This document shows, in pieces, positions 25,510 through 35,270 of a stretch of DNA of 64,000 nucleotides. Numbering within the stretch: position 1 is the first letter of the stretch; each line of letters starts with the position of its first letter. The notes beneath the pieces were generated by a model. It ran no database searches. It saw nothing but the letters and a program-made list of their open reading frames with translations, and was not told the origin of the DNA. Source of the DNA: Lachnospiraceae bacterium (GTDB taxonomy: Bacteria; Bacillota; Clostridia; Lachnospirales; Lachnospiraceae); NCBI GenBank assembly GCA_021770755.1, contig JAETQI010000014.1, forward strand, positions 1 to 64,000. Reading direction: 5' to 3'. The translations under genes and the position numbers were made by a program.

Positions 25510-27282
25510 ATGAAAAAAATTTTAGATCTGATATCTGATGAAATGAAAGATGCGTTCGAGCAGGCGGGGTATGCGCGCGACCTTGGCAAGGTGACGCTCT
25601 CGAACAGGCCGGATCTGTGCGAGTACCAGTGCAACGGCGCGATGGCGGGCGCAAAGCAGTATAAGAAAGCGCCGATCATGATCGCAAACGATGTTGCGGC
25701 AAAGCTTTCTGACAGCAAAGTCTTTGAGAGAGCGGAGGCTGTCGCGCCCGGCTTTCTGAACCTGACATTGAAAGACGCGTTTGTCGGGGAATATATCAGC
25801 AACATGCGGGCGGACGAGAAATACGGTCTGGAAGAGGTTAAAAATCCGGCGAAGATCGTGATCGACTACGGCGGGCCAAACGTGGCAAAGCCGCTGCATG
25901 TGGGGCATCTGCGCTCCGCGATCATCGGGGAGAGCATCAAGCGCATCGCGCGCTATATGGGGCATGAGGTGGTCGGCGATATCCATCTTGGCGACTGGGG
26001 ACAGCCGATGGGACTGATCATGAATGAGCTTAAGGTGAGAAAACCGGAGCTTGTCTATTTTGATGAGGACTATGCAGGGGAGTATCCGGCGGAGCCGCCC
26101 TTTACGATCGCGGAGCTGGAGGAGATCTACCCGTTTGCGAGCAGGCGGTCCAAGGAGGACGAGGCGTACAAGGCGGACGCGATGGCGTGCACCTACAAGC
26201 TGCAGAGCGGCGTGCGGGGATACCGCGCACTGTGGGATCATATCATCGCGGTATCTGTCGCGGATCTGAAGAAAAATTATGAGAAGCTGAACGTCGATTT
26301 TGATCTGTGGAACGGGGAATCCGCCGTGCATGATCTGATACCGCAGATGGTCGATGCGATGAAGGCGGGCGGCTACGCCTATGTCAGCGAGGGGGCGCTC
26401 GTCGTCGACGTGAAGGAGGACACCGACACGAAGGAGGTGCCGCCGTGCATGATACTGAAATCCGACGGGGCGGCGCTCTACAACACGACGGATCTTGCGA
26501 CGATCATGATGCGCATGGAGACGGAGAAGCCGGACAGGATCGTCTATGTGGTCGACAAGCGCCAGGAGCTCTATTTCGAGCAGGTGTTCCGCTGCGCGCG
26601 CAAAACGAAGCTCGTGCAGGACGACACGGAACTGAGATTCCTCGGCTTTGGTACGATGAACGGCAGGGACGGGAAGCCGTTCAAGACGCGCGAGGGGGGC
26701 GTGATGCGCCTTGAAAGCCTGATCGGGGAGATCAACGACGAGATGTTTTGCAAGATCAAGGAGAGCCGCGAGACGACGGACGAGGAGGCCGCCGCGACGG
26801 CGCAGGTGGTAGGGCTTGCCGCGCTGAAATACGGCGATCTGTCAAACCAGGCAAGCAAGGATTACATCTTTGACATCGACCGCTTTACATCGTCGGAGGG
26901 GGACACAGGCCCGTATATCCTCTACACGATCGTGCGCATCAAGTCGATTCTCGCAAAGTATGCGGAAAACGGCGGCGATGTGGCGGCAGTGCGCAGCGCG
27001 ATCAAGGCGCCGGTCAACGACAGCGAGAAGCAGCTCATGATGGCGCTTGCAAAGTTCAATGCGAGCGTCGAGGCGGCGTGCGAGGAGTACGCACCACACA
27101 GGATCTGTGCCTATATCTACGACCTTGCCAACGCGTTCAACCATTTTTATCATGAGACGAAGATCCTCGCGGAGGAGGACGAGTTCAGAAAAGCAGGCTG
27201 GATCGCGCTCCTTGTACTCACGCGCGATGTGCTCGAGACGTCGATCGATCTGCTTGGCTTTTCGGCGCCGGAGAGAATGTAA
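25510..27282 (+). CDS. argS: arginyl-tRNA synthetase
   Basis: The 590-residue class I synthetase charges tRNA-Arg. It has the N-terminal additional domain (about residues 1-110), the HIGH-like motif in PLHVGHLRSAIIGE, a Rossmann catalytic core and a C-terminal anticodon-binding DALR domain ending in DLLGFSAPERM. The ATG at 25510 is preceded by GGAGG, while the earlier in-frame ATG at 25483 lies next to the hairpin element and has no site. No T-box is visible in the short leader. Confidence 0.97.
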   Translation: MKKILDLISDEMKDAFEQAGYARDLGKVTLSNRPDLCEYQCNGAMAGAKQYKKAPIMIANDVAAKLSDSKVFERAEAVAPGFLNLTLKDAFVGEYISNMRADEKYGLEEVKNPAKIVIDYGGPNVAKPLHVGHLRSAIIGESIKRIARYMGHEVVGDIHLGDWGQPMGLIMNELKVRKPELVYFDEDYAGEYPAEPPFTIAELEEIYPFASRRSKEDEAYKADAMACTYKLQSGVRGYRALWDHIIAVSVADLKKNYEKLNVDFDLWNGESAVHDLIPQMVDAMKAGGYAYVSEGALVVDVKEDTDTKEVPPCMILKSDGAALYNTTDLATIMMRMETEKPDRIVYVVDKRQELYFEQVFRCARKTKLVQDDTELRFLGFGTMNGRDGKPFKTREGGVMRLESLIGEINDEMFCKIKESRETTDEEAAATAQVVGLAALKYGDLSNQASKDYIFDIDRFTSSEGDTGPYILYTIVRIKSILAKYAENGGDVAAVRSAIKAPVNDSEKQLMMALAKFNASVEAACEEYAPHRICAYIYDLANAFNHFYHETKILAEEDEFRKAGWIALLVLTRDVLETSIDLLGFSAPERM

Positions 27283-27443
27283 AAATATTAATAATTAGAT
27301 AGGCAAAAATTTATATAAATTTTACAAAATTAAGTCTGACATACCGAAAATGTAGCAAGACTTGTGTACGCATGGCAAACTTTATGTTAAAATATTGAGT
27401 GTGTTAATAGATTAACAAACTAACAAGAGAGGATGTGTACACA

Positions 27444-29399
27444 ATGTACGGGAATCAGAGGGGATTGGTTTTTACAAATGACAAATGTATCGGATGTAAC
27501 AAATGCATCTCAGTCTGTCCGGTGATTGTTGCGAACCGGGCTGTCAAGACGGAAGCGGGACTTCAGCGGATCGAGGTGGACGGTGACAAGTGTATCGCGT
27601 GCGGCGCCTGTTTCGATGCGTGTGAACACAATGCGAGGGAATTTGTGGATGACACAGAAGTCTTCTTCGAAGCGCTCTCAAAGGGTGAAAAAATATCGGT
27701 TCTGTGGGCGCCGGCATTTGCGGCGAACTATCCGAATGAATACCGGCAGATACTCGGCGGTTTGAAGAAGCTTGGCGTAAACCGGATCATAAGCGTGAGC
27801 TTCGGGGCGGATATCACGACATGGGGATATATCAGATACATCACGGAACATAATTTTCAGGGAGGGATCTCCCAGCCGTGTCCGGCGATCGTCAACTATA
27901 TCGAACGGTACATACCAGAGCTCATACCAAAGCTCGTACCGATACAGAGTCCGCTCATGTGTGCGGCTGTCTATGCGAAAAAATATCTGAACATCACGGA
28001 TAAACTCGCTTTTATCAGTCCATGCATCGCTAAGAAGGACGAGATCAGCGATCCGAATAACAAGGGTTATGTGAGCTATAATGTGACGTTTGACCACCTG
28101 GCAAAATATGCAAAACAGCACAATATCAAGGCGGAACCGGCGCCGAATGAGATCGAGTACGGTCTGGGATCGATCTATCCCATGCCGGGGGGACTCAAGG
28201 AAAATGTATACTGGTTCTGCGGCGAGGAGGTGTTCATACGCCAGATCGAGGGAGAAAAGCACGCATATGATTTCCTGGAGGATTATAAGGAGCGGGTTCT
28301 TGGCGGCAGGCGCCTTCCGTTCATGGTCGACGCACTCAACTGTGCGCAGGGCTGCATTTACGGGACAGGCGTGGAGGAGGAAAAGACCAGGACAGATGAT
28401 ATTCTCTATGAGCTTCAGGCGATCAAGGAGGCGAGCAAGTCCAACCGAAGGAGCAGCGCATGGGCGAGGAAAGCGACGCCGGCACAGCGGCTCAAAAGCC
28501 TCAACAGGCAGTTTGCGCGCCTTGACATCAGGGATTTTATGCGCGAATACACCGATAAGTCCAGCGGAAATGAGATACGCAAGCCAAGCCTTGCCGAACT
28601 CAATGACATTTTTATGGATATGAACAAGACAAATACCGTGCAGCAGCATATCAACTGCAGTGCCTGCGGATATGATACCTGTACGGAGATGGCGACTGCT
28701 ATATTCAATGGCTGCAACAACAAGGACAGTTGTGTCCATTACATCAAAAATGTGGCGGAGCAGGAGAAAGAGCACATACAGGAGATCTCCTTCGAGGTCG
28801 AGGCCAAGAATGAGGAGATGGCTAAGAAGAACGAGACGATCAGCGAGATGGTTTCGGAGGCGAACGGTGAGTTTACGACATTGAACGCGTCCATCGACGA
28901 GATGATCGACGGCAATAACAACAATGCGGAAGAGAGCACCAACATCAGCATGGCAATGGTGAATGTGGTCGATTTCTGCGATGAGATGAAGAAGTCCTTT
29001 GGCGAGATCCATGAGCTGCTGGAGCAGTTGGGCGGAAACAATGAGAATATCACAAAGGTGGCGGCAAAGACAAACCTGCTGTCGCTCAACGCGTCCATCG
29101 AGGCGGCAAGAGCCGGGGAGGTCGGAAAAGGTTTTGCGGTAGTGGCGCAGGAGATCAAGACGCTGAGCGATGTCAGCAGGGGCGCTGCCGACGACAGCAG
29201 CAAGAATAAGGATCAGATCGTGGCGGCGATGACGAAGCTGATGGAGAGCTCGGAAAGTTTGATGAAAGTAGTTGACAATGTGAATGAGCGGATCTCGAAC
29301 CTGGCGGCGAGCACGGAGGAGATCGCAGCGTCCGCTACGATGATCGGACAGGTCGCGTCCGAGCTTCACAGCAAATTTGACAGGATCAGCGCGCTCTGA
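27444..29399 (+). CDS. soluble chemoreceptor with [FeFe]-hydrogenase-like sensor domain
   Basis: The 651-residue cytoplasmic protein has no membrane segment. Two [4Fe-4S] ferredoxin motifs (C15/18/21/25 and C50/53/56/60) are followed by a hydrogenase large-subunit-like domain (about residues 85-320). C146, C194, C300 and C304 fall where the four H-cluster-binding cysteines lie (SQPCP, SPCIAKK, NCAQGC), but the proton-relay cysteine is Pro145. A four-cysteine Fe-S domain (C405, C408, C413, C430) and a coiled-coil methyl-accepting tip ([18 protein letters not shown], about 542-559) complete it. It resembles sensory [FeFe]-hydrogenases, so it probably signals redox or H2 state to a CheW/kinase array or a phosphatase partner. 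The ATG at 27444 is preferred over the GTG at 27435. Confidence 0.85.
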   Translation: MYGNQRGLVFTNDKCIGCNKCISVCPVIVANRAVKTEAGLQRIEVDGDKCIACGACFDACEHNAREFVDDTEVFFEALSKGEKISVLWAPAFAANYPNEYRQILGGLKKLGVNRIISVSFGADITTWGYIRYITEHNFQGGISQPCPAIVNYIERYIPELIPKLVPIQSPLMCAAVYAKKYLNITDKLAFISPCIAKKDEISDPNNKGYVSYNVTFDHLAKYAKQHNIKAEPAPNEIEYGLGSIYPMPGGLKENVYWFCGEEVFIRQIEGEKHAYDFLEDYKERVLGGRRLPFMVDALNCAQGCIYGTGVEEEKTRTDDILYELQAIKEASKSNRRSSAWARKATPAQRLKSLNRQFARLDIRDFMREYTDKSSGNEIRKPSLAELNDIFMDMNKTNTVQQHINCSACGYDTCTEMATAIFNGCNNKDSCVHYIKNVAEQEKEHIQEISFEVEAKNEEMAKKNETISEMVSEANGEFTTLNASIDEMIDGNNNNAEESTNISMAMVNVVDFCDEMKKSFGEIHELLEQLGGNNENITKVAAKTNLLSLNASIEAARAGEVGKGFAVVAQEIKTLSDVSRGAADDSSKNKDQIVAAMTKLMESSESLMKVVDNVNERISNLAASTEEIAASATMIGQVASELHSKFDRISAL

Positions 29400-29430
29400 G
29401 GATCAGGGAACAACGAAGGGCCTGCAGACA

Positions 29431-29476
29431 AAAGGTGTAAAGTCTTCTTGATATTCAGAGGCTGTACACCTTTTTT
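29431..29476 (+). terminator. terminator of the hydrogenase-like receptor gene
   Basis: Nine-bp arms AAAGGTGTA (29431-29439) and TACACCTTT (29465-29473) are followed by a run of six T. Confidence 0.75.
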
Positions 29477-29524
29477 GCATACGGGCGTCCAGAGGAAAAT
29501 GTCAGCATACGCCGGGCTCGTGAT
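29477..29524 (+). repeat. dispersed intergenic repeat, copy C (short)
   Basis: GCATACGGGCGTCC...GAGGAAAATGTCAGCATACGCCGGG parallels the left halves of the copies at 7450-7543 and 58803-58889, including GAGGAAAnnnGTCAGCATACGC. The hairpin half is missing here. Confidence 0.5.
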
Positions 29525-29526
29525 AT

Positions 29527-29555
29527 TTGACATAAAATACATGTATGCGTATAAT
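29527..29555 (+). promoter_or_regulatory. consensus sigma-A promoter of the hybrid kinase gene
   Basis: TTGACA (29527-29532), a 17-base spacer and TATAAT (29550-29555) form a perfect consensus about 64 bases upstream of the kinase ATG. Confidence 0.8.
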
Positions 29556-29618
29556 AATCATGTAATGAAATATTTGGGTATTCACAGTTTCTGGACAGAA
29601 CGGAGATCAGAATAAGAA

Positions 29619-32189
29619 ATGAAGAAAAAACAACAGCAAAAAGCAGACAAAGGGATCCCGCTGCTGCTTTCCATCATAATTCTTTTTTGCATATTGGGGG
29701 CTATCGTGTTCTCTGTCGCCCGGAAGATATCGACAGAGATGGAGGCGTCGGCGATCCAGAACCTTAGTGAGAGTCTTGATCTGATCGAGAGTACGATCGA
29801 GGCAGTGCTCAACAAGGAAGCTGAGTTTCAGCAGTTGATCGCGCATGAGATCGCGCTGGCGCCGGAGCCTATGGAATATATCCAGACCTATCAGGATAAC
29901 CCGACAATGGTTAAGATCTCGCTGATCTGTGCGGGAGAGACTGTGGGCGTGTCCAATACAGGGGAGATCTTTTCGGAGGAAGGACTGGACTTCTCGGCAG
30001 GAGGGACTGTGGGCGGGCTGGCGGTTTCCGAGTCGTATGTGAATTTTATGGGAACATGGGCGTATACGATGAAGTGCCCTGTTGAGCGCGACGGGGAGGA
30101 GATCGCCTCCCTCTATATCGAGTATGTGTATGATTCGCTGGACCGATCGCTTCCCAACGGATTTTACAACAAGCGGGCGATGCTGTACATCATGGACGCG
30201 CACAGTGAGCGGCTGGTGCTGAAACCAAAGGGAATGGGGGAGCGCAGTGCGGGGCATCTGAATCTGGAGGATTTTTTCCGGGCAAACGATATCACGGACG
30301 AGGAGCTTCTGGAAGACGTCATTGTGAATGTCAGGAGCGGAAAAAACATCATGTTCAACCATGATATCCGCGAAAAGGACTCTCTTATCTATATGTGGGC
30401 AGTGAATGACGGCACGCTGTACCTGATCGGTTATGTGCCGGTCGAGGCGATCCAGCAGGAAGGGAATTCGGTGAACCAGAATATCCTGATCGTTGTTGTG
30501 GCGATGCTGGCAGCATTTTTCCTGTGCTGTGTGATCTATTTCCTGAACCAGAGGCAGCAGAACAAGATCAGGGAGGAGCGGGAGAGGGAGCGGGAATTGT
30601 ACAACAAGCAGTTGGCGGAGGCGCTGCAGGCAGCACAGATCGCGAGCAATTCCAAGACCATGTTTTTGTCGAACATGTCCCACGATATCCGCACGCCGAT
30701 GAATGCGGTGATCGGTTTCACGACGCTGCTTGCCAAGGACGCGGACAATCCGGAAAAGGTGCGTGCGTACACAAAGAAGATCATGGCGTCTGGACAGCAT
30801 CTGCTCAGTCTGATCAACGATATTCTGGATGTCTCCAAGATCGAGAGCGGAAAGGTTGTACTGTCGGTCGAGGAGTTTACACTGAACGACCTGGTGTCCT
30901 CTGTGGATGCGATCATACGTCCGATGGCGGCGGCAAAACAGCAGAGATTTCATGTGGAGGTGACCAATGTAGTCCACGAGTATCTGCTTGGCGATGAGAC
31001 AAGGATCAACCAGATCCTGATCAACCTTCTATCCAACGCGGTAAAATATACGCAGGAGGGCGGAAATATCTGGTTTCGCATCATTGGCGGGAAGCAGCGC
31101 AGTCCCCAGTTTGAGCGGATCCGCATCGAGGTGCAGGACGACGGATATGGAATGACGCCGGAGTACCTCAAAGTGTTGTTCGACGCGTTTACAAGGGCGG
31201 AGAACAGCATGACGAACAAAGTACAGGGCACAGGACTGGGCATGGCGATCACAAAGAATATCGTGGAGCTGATGGGCGGGACGATCGACGTGTCGAGCGA
31301 GGTGAACAAAGGAACACTGTTTCGCGTCGAACTGGAGTTGCGCATACCGGAGGGGCACGCATACAAGAGATTCTGGGAGGAAAACGGAATTTCACGGATC
31401 CTGGCTGTGGATGGGGAGCAGGCGGTCTGTGAGAACATTCGGATGCTGATGAAGGATTCCGGTGTCGTGACAGATACAGTCCCCACGGCCGGGCAGGCGG
31501 TACGGCTGCTGCAGCGCGGGGCAGAGGCGTGTTACCAGCTACTGCTGGTTGACTGGAGCATTGTTGAGACGGAGGGGATCTCCCCGGTAAAGGAATTGTG
31601 GGAACTGCTGCCCGACACGGCGATGCTGCTGTTCCTGGCGGATTACGATGCAGAGGGCATGGATGAGGCGCTTAAGCTTAAGAACACAGGCGTGCTCGCC
31701 AAACCGTTTTTTGTGACTGCGTTTCAGGAGAAGATTCTGGAGATGAGGGCAGCCCAGGGCGGGGCGGACATGGCAGGTGTGGCAGATGCTGACAGCCTGG
31801 AGGGACTGCATTTCCTGGCGGCGGAGGACAATGAGATCAATGCCGAGATATTGAGGGAGATCCTGTCGATCGAGGGAGCGGAATGTGAGATCGTCGGGAA
31901 CGGACAGTTGGCGGTGGAGCGCTTTGAGCACGCTGCACAGGGCGAATTTGACGCTATTTTGATGGATGTGCAGATGCCGGTCATGAACGGCTATGATGCG
32001 ACGAGGGCGATCAGGTCACTGGCGCGCGCAGACGCCGGCACGATACCGATCATCGCCATGACAGCAAATGCGTTTGCGGAGGATGAGAAGGAGGCTCTGG
32101 ACGCCGGTATGGATGTCCATCTGGCAAAACCGATCGACGTGGAGCTGTTAAAGAAAGTGATAACGCAATATATTTTTAGAAGGGAATAG
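29619..32189 (+). CDS. membrane hybrid sensor histidine kinase with two receiver domains
   Basis: The 856-residue protein has a membrane segment near residues 14-33, an extracytoplasmic sensor region (about 34-285) and a second membrane segment near 290-312. A short coiled coil is followed by HisKA with H355 in NMSHDIRTPMNAV and a HATPase domain (N box DETRINQILINLLSNA, G box GTGLGMAITKNIVELM). A first receiver around 590-710 has D645 (LLVDWS) but only one acidic residue in the usual pair (AVDGE). A second receiver (about 723-850) is complete, with phosphoacceptor D783 in MDVQMPVMNG. No DNA-binding output domain is present. It is followed after eight bases by a sugar-binding-type lipoprotein, a likely ligand partner. 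Confidence 0.9.
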   Translation: MKKKQQQKADKGIPLLLSIIILFCILGAIVFSVARKISTEMEASAIQNLSESLDLIESTIEAVLNKEAEFQQLIAHEIALAPEPMEYIQTYQDNPTMVKISLICAGETVGVSNTGEIFSEEGLDFSAGGTVGGLAVSESYVNFMGTWAYTMKCPVERDGEEIASLYIEYVYDSLDRSLPNGFYNKRAMLYIMDAHSERLVLKPKGMGERSAGHLNLEDFFRANDITDEELLEDVIVNVRSGKNIMFNHDIREKDSLIYMWAVNDGTLYLIGYVPVEAIQQEGNSVNQNILIVVVAMLAAFFLCCVIYFLNQRQQNKIREERERERELYNKQLAEALQAAQIASNSKTMFLSNMSHDIRTPMNAVIGFTTLLAKDADNPEKVRAYTKKIMASGQHLLSLINDILDVSKIESGKVVLSVEEFTLNDLVSSVDAIIRPMAAAKQQRFHVEVTNVVHEYLLGDETRINQILINLLSNAVKYTQEGGNIWFRIIGGKQRSPQFERIRIEVQDDGYGMTPEYLKVLFDAFTRAENSMTNKVQGTGLGMAITKNIVELMGGTIDVSSEVNKGTLFRVELELRIPEGHAYKRFWEENGISRILAVDGEQAVCENIRMLMKDSGVVTDTVPTAGQAVRLLQRGAEACYQLLLVDWSIVETEGISPVKELWELLPDTAMLLFLADYDAEGMDEALKLKNTGVLAKPFFVTAFQEKILEMRAAQGGADMAGVADADSLEGLHFLAAEDNEINAEILREILSIEGAECEIVGNGQLAVERFEHAAQGEFDAILMDVQMPVMNGYDATRAIRSLARADAGTIPIIAMTANAFAEDEKEALDAGMDVHLAKPIDVELLKKVITQYIFRRE

Positions 32190-32197
32190 AATAAAGT

Positions 32198-33496
32198 ATG
32201 CGAAAACAGATCAGAAAGCTGGCATCGCTCTGCATGGCAGGAGCGGTACTGCTGGCACTCACCGCATGCGGCGGGACAGACGACAGGCTGACTACGTTTG
32301 AGAGGGAGCAGGAGCGGACAGTGACCTTGTTCAGTCCGATGGAGAAGACGAGGCCGGGAGCGGACAATGTGGCGAGAAGCGCGTCGGAGAAGACTGTCAC
32401 CATGGCAGAGGAAAAACTCGGTGTGACAGTGGCTTACATTACTTACACAGCGGAGGATTATCAAGATAAGACATATGATGATGTGGCACTCGAGAGGGCG
32501 CGCAGCGACATGGATGATCTGTATCTGCTGAATCCCGATACGGTTCAGACCCTGGCGGCTGAGGGCAGGCTGATGGATCTGTCAGGACTGGACAGCGCAA
32601 AGAATCTGCGCGATGTGGTAAAGGCTGCGAATGTGGTGGACGGAAAGCTGGTGGCGATACCGCAGGAGGTCGTGGCATACGGGCTGTTTGTCAACAAGGA
32701 TATGTTTGACCAGTATCAGCTCGAGCTGCCAGAGACACCGGAGGATTTCCTCGAATGCTGCAGAGTGTTCAAGGAGAACGGGATCGAGACGCCGGTCGGC
32801 GCAAACCGCTGGTGGCTGGAGACATTTGTGCTCGCGCAGGCGTATGCGGACCTGTACAATGGAGGAAATACGGAGGCGGAGATCGCGGCGCTCAACAGCG
32901 GGGAGAAAAAATACAGCGATTACATGCGTCCTGGTTTTGAGTTTCTGCAGGAACTGATCGATCAGGGGTACATTGATGCCCAAAAAGCGTATGTGAGCGA
33001 GGCGATCGAGGGAGAAGGAGCGGATTTTCTGGCGCAGAAGACGCCGATCGTCATGGCGTACTGGGGCGCTGCAAACACAGAGACTGCCTATGGAGATCCG
33101 GATTTCAATATGCTGGTCATCGGGTTTCCGAGCAGCCGCGGACAGATGCCGGTCATGCCGATGACAGGGATCGCTGTCGGCATCAATGCGGAGCATGCGC
33201 AGGACGCGATGCAGGTTTTGGATATCATGACTTCCGACGAGGCGCTTGAGGTGTACACGGAGACCAACAAGGTCATCTCACCTTCAAAAAATATTGAGGT
33301 GGACTGTATCCCGGCATTAAAGCCGCTCAATGACAGGATCAACGAAAACGTGTTTGTGCTGGGCTCCAACGCGTCGATGAAGGTCGAGCAGTGGGGAAAC
33401 ACCTGTATCATTGTGCGCAAACTGCTTGGCGGTGCGACGGTCGACGAGTGCATGGCAGCATTTGACGAGCTTCAGGAGGCGTCCTTAAAAGAGTGA
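32198..33496 (+). CDS. extracellular solute-binding lipoprotein next to hybrid kinase
   Basis: The 432-residue protein has a signal peptide and lipobox (LLALTACGG, Cys near residue 24). The mature part resembles family 1 carbohydrate-binding proteins, e.g. WWLETFVLAQAYADLYNGGN and MPMTGIAVG. No permease gene is nearby and it follows the kinase gene by eight bases, so it probably presents a ligand to the kinase sensor domain rather than to a transporter. A conventional importer subunit using distant permeases is the alternative. Confidence 0.82.
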   Translation: MRKQIRKLASLCMAGAVLLALTACGGTDDRLTTFEREQERTVTLFSPMEKTRPGADNVARSASEKTVTMAEEKLGVTVAYITYTAEDYQDKTYDDVALERARSDMDDLYLLNPDTVQTLAAEGRLMDLSGLDSAKNLRDVVKAANVVDGKLVAIPQEVVAYGLFVNKDMFDQYQLELPETPEDFLECCRVFKENGIETPVGANRWWLETFVLAQAYADLYNGGNTEAEIAALNSGEKKYSDYMRPGFEFLQELIDQGYIDAQKAYVSEAIEGEGADFLAQKTPIVMAYWGAANTETAYGDPDFNMLVIGFPSSRGQMPVMPMTGIAVGINAEHAQDAMQVLDIMTSDEALEVYTETNKVISPSKNIEVDCIPALKPLNDRINENVFVLGSNASMKVEQWGNTCIIVRKLLGGATVDECMAAFDELQEASLKE

Positions 33497-33517
33497 TGCT
33501 GCCAGTCGGATGCGGGC

Positions 33518-33546
33518 TTTACTTTCACGGCGATAAAGTGTATAAT
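33518..33546 (+). promoter_or_regulatory. predicted sigma-A promoter for trpB2
   Basis: TTTACT (33518-33523), a 17-base spacer and TATAAT (33541-33546) lie 45 bases upstream of the start at 33591. No T-box or TRAP-like leader is visible. Confidence 0.7.
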
Positions 33547-33590
33547 CATATGGAATGCATAAAATAAATCAAGGAAAGCGAGAAAATATC

Positions 33591-34961
33591 ATGAGCGAAA
33601 AAATACCATACAAAATCTATCTGGAAGAGAGCGAGATGCCCAGGCAGTGGTACAATGTGAGGGCAGATATGAAAAATAAACCCGCACCGATCTTAAATCC
33701 GGCGACGATGAAGCCGGTCACGGTGGAGGAACTGTCACCGATCTTCTGCGAGGAGCTGGCAAAGCAGGAACTGGACGACACGACGCCGTATTTCGACATA
33801 CCGCAGGAGATCCGCGACTTTTATAAGATGTATCGTCCGTCCCCGCTCACGCGCGCGTACTGTCTGGAGAAGAAGCTCGACACACCGGCGCATATCTACT
33901 ACAAATTCGAGGGAAACAACACGTCGGGAAGCCACAAGCTCAACTCGGCGATCGCGCAGGCATACTATGTGAAGGAGCAGGGACTCAAAGGGGTGACTAC
34001 GGAGACCGGCGCAGGGCAGTGGGGAACCGCATTGTCCATGGCGTGCTCCTATTTTGACCTCGACTGCCAGGTGTACATGGTCAAGGTATCCTACGAACAG
34101 AAGCCTTTCCGCCGCGAGGTGATGCGGACTTACGGGGCGAAGGTGACGCCGTCGCCATCCATGCTCACCAACGTCGGCAGAAAGATCAACGAGGAGTTTC
34201 CGGGGACATCGGGCAGTCTCGGGTGCGCCATCTCCGAGGCGGTCGAGGCGGCAACGTCACAGGAAGGATACCGCTATGTGCTGGGGTCCGTGCTGTCGCA
34301 GGTGCTGCTGCATCAGACGATCATCGGACTCGAGACAAAGTCTGCCCTGGACAAATACGGGATCAAGGCGGACACGATCATAGGCTGCGCAGGCGGCGGT
34401 TCCAATCTCGGCGGACTGATCTCTCCGTTTGCCGGCGAGATCTTAAGGGGAGAGGCGGACTATGAAATCATCGCGGTGGAGCCGGCTTCCTGCCCAAGCC
34501 TCACAAGGGGCGTCTACGCGTATGATTACTGCGATACAGGCAAGATCTGTCCGCTGGCGAAGATGTACACGCTCGGGAGCGGTTTTATCCCGTCGGCAAA
34601 CCACGCGGGCGGGCTGCGCTATCACGGTATGAGCTCGATCGTGTCACAGTTGTATGATGACGGTATCATAACGGCAAGGAGTGTGGAGCAGACAGAGGTA
34701 TTCCGTGCAGCGCAGACGTTTGCGCGGGTGGAAGGGATCCTGCCGGCGCCGGAGAGCAGCCATGCGATCAAGGTGGCGATCGACGAGGCGCTCCGGTGCA
34801 AGGAGACCGGCGAGGAGAAGAATATCGTGTTTGGTCTTACAGGAACAGGATATTTTGACATGGTCGCATACCAGAAGTTCAATGACGGGGAGATGGCGGA
34901 CTACATTCCCACGGACGAGGAACTTGCAAAGAGCTTTGCGACACTGCCGAAGGTGGACTGA
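33591..34961 (+). CDS. trpB: tryptophan synthase beta-like protein, TrpB2 type
   Basis: The 456-residue PLP enzyme is predicted to condense indole with serine to form tryptophan. The TrpB2-specific N-terminus (about residues 1-80) is followed by the PLP-lysine motif GNNTSGSHKLNSA, TETGAGQWG and the phosphate-binding CAGGGSNLGG. TrpB2 proteins are longer than classical TrpB and are often encoded alone; no trpA or other trp gene is beside it, consistent with an indole-salvage role. The ATG at 33591 is chosen because the family N-terminus starts MSEKIPYKIYL; an earlier in-frame ATG lies at 33555. Confidence 0.93.
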   Translation: MSEKIPYKIYLEESEMPRQWYNVRADMKNKPAPILNPATMKPVTVEELSPIFCEELAKQELDDTTPYFDIPQEIRDFYKMYRPSPLTRAYCLEKKLDTPAHIYYKFEGNNTSGSHKLNSAIAQAYYVKEQGLKGVTTETGAGQWGTALSMACSYFDLDCQVYMVKVSYEQKPFRREVMRTYGAKVTPSPSMLTNVGRKINEEFPGTSGSLGCAISEAVEAATSQEGYRYVLGSVLSQVLLHQTIIGLETKSALDKYGIKADTIIGCAGGGSNLGGLISPFAGEILRGEADYEIIAVEPASCPSLTRGVYAYDYCDTGKICPLAKMYTLGSGFIPSANHAGGLRYHGMSSIVSQLYDDGIITARSVEQTEVFRAAQTFARVEGILPAPESSHAIKVAIDEALRCKETGEEKNIVFGLTGTGYFDMVAYQKFNDGEMADYIPTDEELAKSFATLPKVD

Positions 34962-34994
34962 CCGCCCATGTACATACCCGCGGGCATAAAAAAA

Positions 34995-35068
34995 TAGCGA
35001 AGGGGGGATTCGAACCCTCGACACCGCGGGTATGAACCGCGTGCTCTAGCCAACTGAGCTACTTCGCC
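34995..35068 (-). tRNA. tRNA-Met (CAT)
   Basis: On the minus strand the acceptor is GGCGAAG/CTTCGCT with discriminator A. The D-arm is GCTCAGTTGGCTAGAGC, the anticodon loop TTCATAC lies in a CGCGG/CCGCG stem, and the T-loop is GGTTCGAATCC. Anticodon CAT and GC-paired position features suggest elongator Met rather than initiator (no C1-A72 mismatch); a lysidine-modified Ile tRNA cannot be fully excluded. A seven-T run follows on the minus strand. CCA is not encoded. Confidence 0.93.
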
Positions 35069-35083
35069 GTAAAGATCTGGTAA

Positions 35084-35122
35084 CCGGGCAGGGAAGCGTT
35101 ATTTTCCCTGCCCGTGTGCATA
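35084..35122 (+). repeat. GC-rich hairpin resembling dispersed repeat, copy E
   Basis: Perfect 11-bp arms CGGGCAGGGAA (35085-35095) and TTCCCTGCCCG (35104-35114) are followed by TGTGCAT. The arm matches the hairpin of the copy near lon (CGGGCAGGGGAAG, 58851-58863). It lies upstream of the tRNA-Met gene (which reads the other way) and before the flavodoxin-like genes. Confidence 0.5.
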
Positions 35123-35263
35123 ATATCTTCTTTAGAATACTAATTTTTGTTCAAAATGTCAATACTTTTTGTGAAAGTCTTTTATGTTCTTTTTTCATAT
35201 AAGTCTTTTTTATATTTCCACAATATGGTAAACTTACGGTAGTGTTAATGATAGAAGGGAATT

Positions 35264-35270
35264 TGTCGAA
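35264..35270 (+). promoter_or_regulatory. 0A-box-like heptamer at a start codon
   Basis: TGTCGAA matches the Spo0A box consensus TGnCGAA and abuts the ATG at 35271. A seven-base match can occur by chance; it is noted because a Spo0A-type effector gene lies 1.4 kb downstream. Confidence 0.2.

Noticed and set aside
27678-29369. Open frame of 563 codons on the minus strand
   Set aside because: Antisense shadow of the hydrogenase-like receptor; the sequence is low-complexity and unlike any protein family.
29607-30977. Open frame of 456 codons on the minus strand
   Set aside because: Antisense to the hybrid kinase, without ribosome-binding site or domain.
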